Shown in pieces: positions 13,543 to 14,089 of a stretch of DNA of 14,089 bases. The translations under genes were made by a program, and so were the position numbers. The notes beneath the pieces are model-generated. The model saw only the letters and a list, made by a program, of their open reading frames with translations. It did not search any database and was not told the DNA's origin. Source of the DNA: Methanobacteriota archaeon (lineage in GTDB: Archaea > Halobacteriota > Methanomicrobia > Methanomicrobiales > Methanoculleaceae); NCBI GenBank assembly GCA_023457135.1, contig JAEWMO010000055.1, positions 1-14,089 on the forward strand. Direction: 5' to 3'. How positions within the stretch are numbered: the stretch's first letter is position 1; every line of letters starts with the position of its first letter.

Positions 13543-14089
13543 GTGAAACGACCTTTACTGTTCAGTCTGTGCATTGTTCTGCTCCTGTCAATCTCTGCCG
13601 CAAGCATGGCAGTCTCGATTGGAGCAGGCCCTGTACTGCTGAACCCTGATGAGCATGCGAACATTACACCAGTAAACAGTACCGAGACCTACCAGATCCC
13701 GGAAACGACGGTGCTTGGAGCGCTCGACGCTGCCTCGAGGCTGGGAGCGTTTGAGTACCAGGTCGCCGAGGGACTGCCTCCGGACCAGGGGAACCTCAGC
13801 ATCATCTCGATCACGGGTATCGAGAACGAGCTGGTGAATGAGACGCCCTACGCCTGGACGTACTGGGTGAATGGCGAGCGGGCAACGATCGGACCCGCAC
13901 TGGCGAACGTGACCGACGGAGACAATGTGACCTACACCTACGGGCCGCCGCCGCTCACCATAGAGAATGCCTCGTACACGCTGACGGTCCTCGTGAACGT
14001 GACCGGAGCGGTAGAGAACGTGACACCGATGCCGACGGAGAACGTGACACCGATGCCGACGGAGAACGTGACACCGATGCCGACGGAGA
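13543..14089 (+). CDS. Secreted DUF4430-like protein, C-terminal part outside window
   Basis: A plus-strand gene starts with GTG at 13543 and remains open to the right edge (182 codons). A G6 run (13531-13536) about 6 nt upstream is the ribosome binding site; the GTG two bases earlier is followed directly by TGA and cannot be used. Residues 1-~24 are a signal peptide (MKRPLLFSLCIVLLLSISAA). Residues about 50-134 resemble DUF4430, the transcobalamin-like C-terminal domain: TTVLGALDAASRLGAFEY, then ISITGIENELVN and YAWTYWVNGERA, then NVTDGDNVTYTYG. This fold is common in extracellular proteins of methanogens and Firmicutes. It is followed by ENVTPMPT repeats. About eleven N-x-S/T sequons are present. 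The domain call rests on pattern only. It probably continues into a longer stalk or further domains. Confidence 0.8.
   Translation, partial: MKRPLLFSLCIVLLLSISAASMAVSIGAGPVLLNPDEHANITPVNSTETYQIPETTVLGALDAASRLGAFEYQVAEGLPPDQGNLSIISITGIENELVNETPYAWTYWVNGERATIGPALANVTDGDNVTYTYGPPPLTIENASYTLTVLVNVTGAVENVTPMPTENVTPMPTENVTPMPTE
14014..14089 (+). repeat. Perfect 24-bp tandem repeat running off the right edge
   Basis: Three exact copies of a 24-bp unit starting GAGAACGTGACACCGATGCC begin at 14014, 14038 and 14062; a fourth begins at 14086 and is cut by the window end. Each codes for ENVTPMPT, adding one N-glycosylation sequon and two prolines. Identity at the DNA level, including third codon positions, implies very recent expansion. 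Confidence 0.97.

Noticed and set aside
13064..14089. Tandem repeats as a CRISPR array
   Set aside because: The 24-bp units are directly adjacent with no spacers and are in-frame protein repeats.
1..14089. Mobile element, prophage or defence island
   Set aside because: No transposase, integrase, terminal repeats, tRNA target site, restriction or toxin-antitoxin gene seen; the base composition looks even apart from promoters, and most genes are core archaeal functions.

Overview
The window looks like a GC-rich chromosomal segment of a methanogenic euryarchaeon, most likely a Methanoculleus-like member of the Methanomicrobiales. The evidence is the gene set: an F420-0:glutamate ligase (cofE), an archaeal proteasome beta subunit (psmB), the KH/beta-CASP nuclease aCPSF1/FttA, an archaeal Sec61-beta/SecG protein, archaeal TATA boxes 20-30 nt upstream of starts, and secreted Asn-rich proteins with many N-glycosylation sequons. 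The genus is inferred from general resemblance, not from a search.

Layout, left to right. Bases 1-2093 hold two tandem minus-strand paralogues of an FAD-dependent oxidoreductase. The left one is cut by the window edge; the right one is complete and carries a C-terminal Rieske [2Fe-2S] domain. Divergent from them is treT, a GT4 trehalose synthase (2172-3446), followed by cofE (3582-4331). A very short minus-strand gene for SecG/Sec61-beta (4328-4486) meets cofE tail to tail, with overlapping stop codons. Divergent from secG is an orphan COG0402-type amidohydrolase (4532-5575). A universal stress protein and a four-CBS-domain protein form a likely two-gene operon (5610-6913).

After a 144-bp intergenic region with two inverted repeats comes a compact run: psmB, aCPSF1 (20 bp downstream), an MFS transporter whose ATG overlaps the aCPSF1 stop by one base, and, 39 bp further on, an aldehyde dehydrogenase (to 12149). 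This run joins protein degradation with RNA 3'-end formation and transcription termination. The transporter and dehydrogenase have no obvious functional link to it.

The right end encodes two secreted, probably heavily N-glycosylated proteins: a fasciclin (FAS1) protein (12356-13165) and a DUF4430-type protein cut by the right edge (13543-14089). Both have an AT-rich promoter, a run of six Gs as ribosome binding site, a signal peptide, and a C-terminal low-complexity tail made of 24-bp tandem repeats.

No tRNA, rRNA, CRISPR array, insertion sequence, integrase or defence system was seen. Most of the window is ordinary core chromosome. The items most worth a second look are the tandem Rieske oxidoreductases, the shared dyad TATA elements in two divergent promoters, the T tract between psmB and aCPSF1, and the paired repeat-tailed surface proteins.
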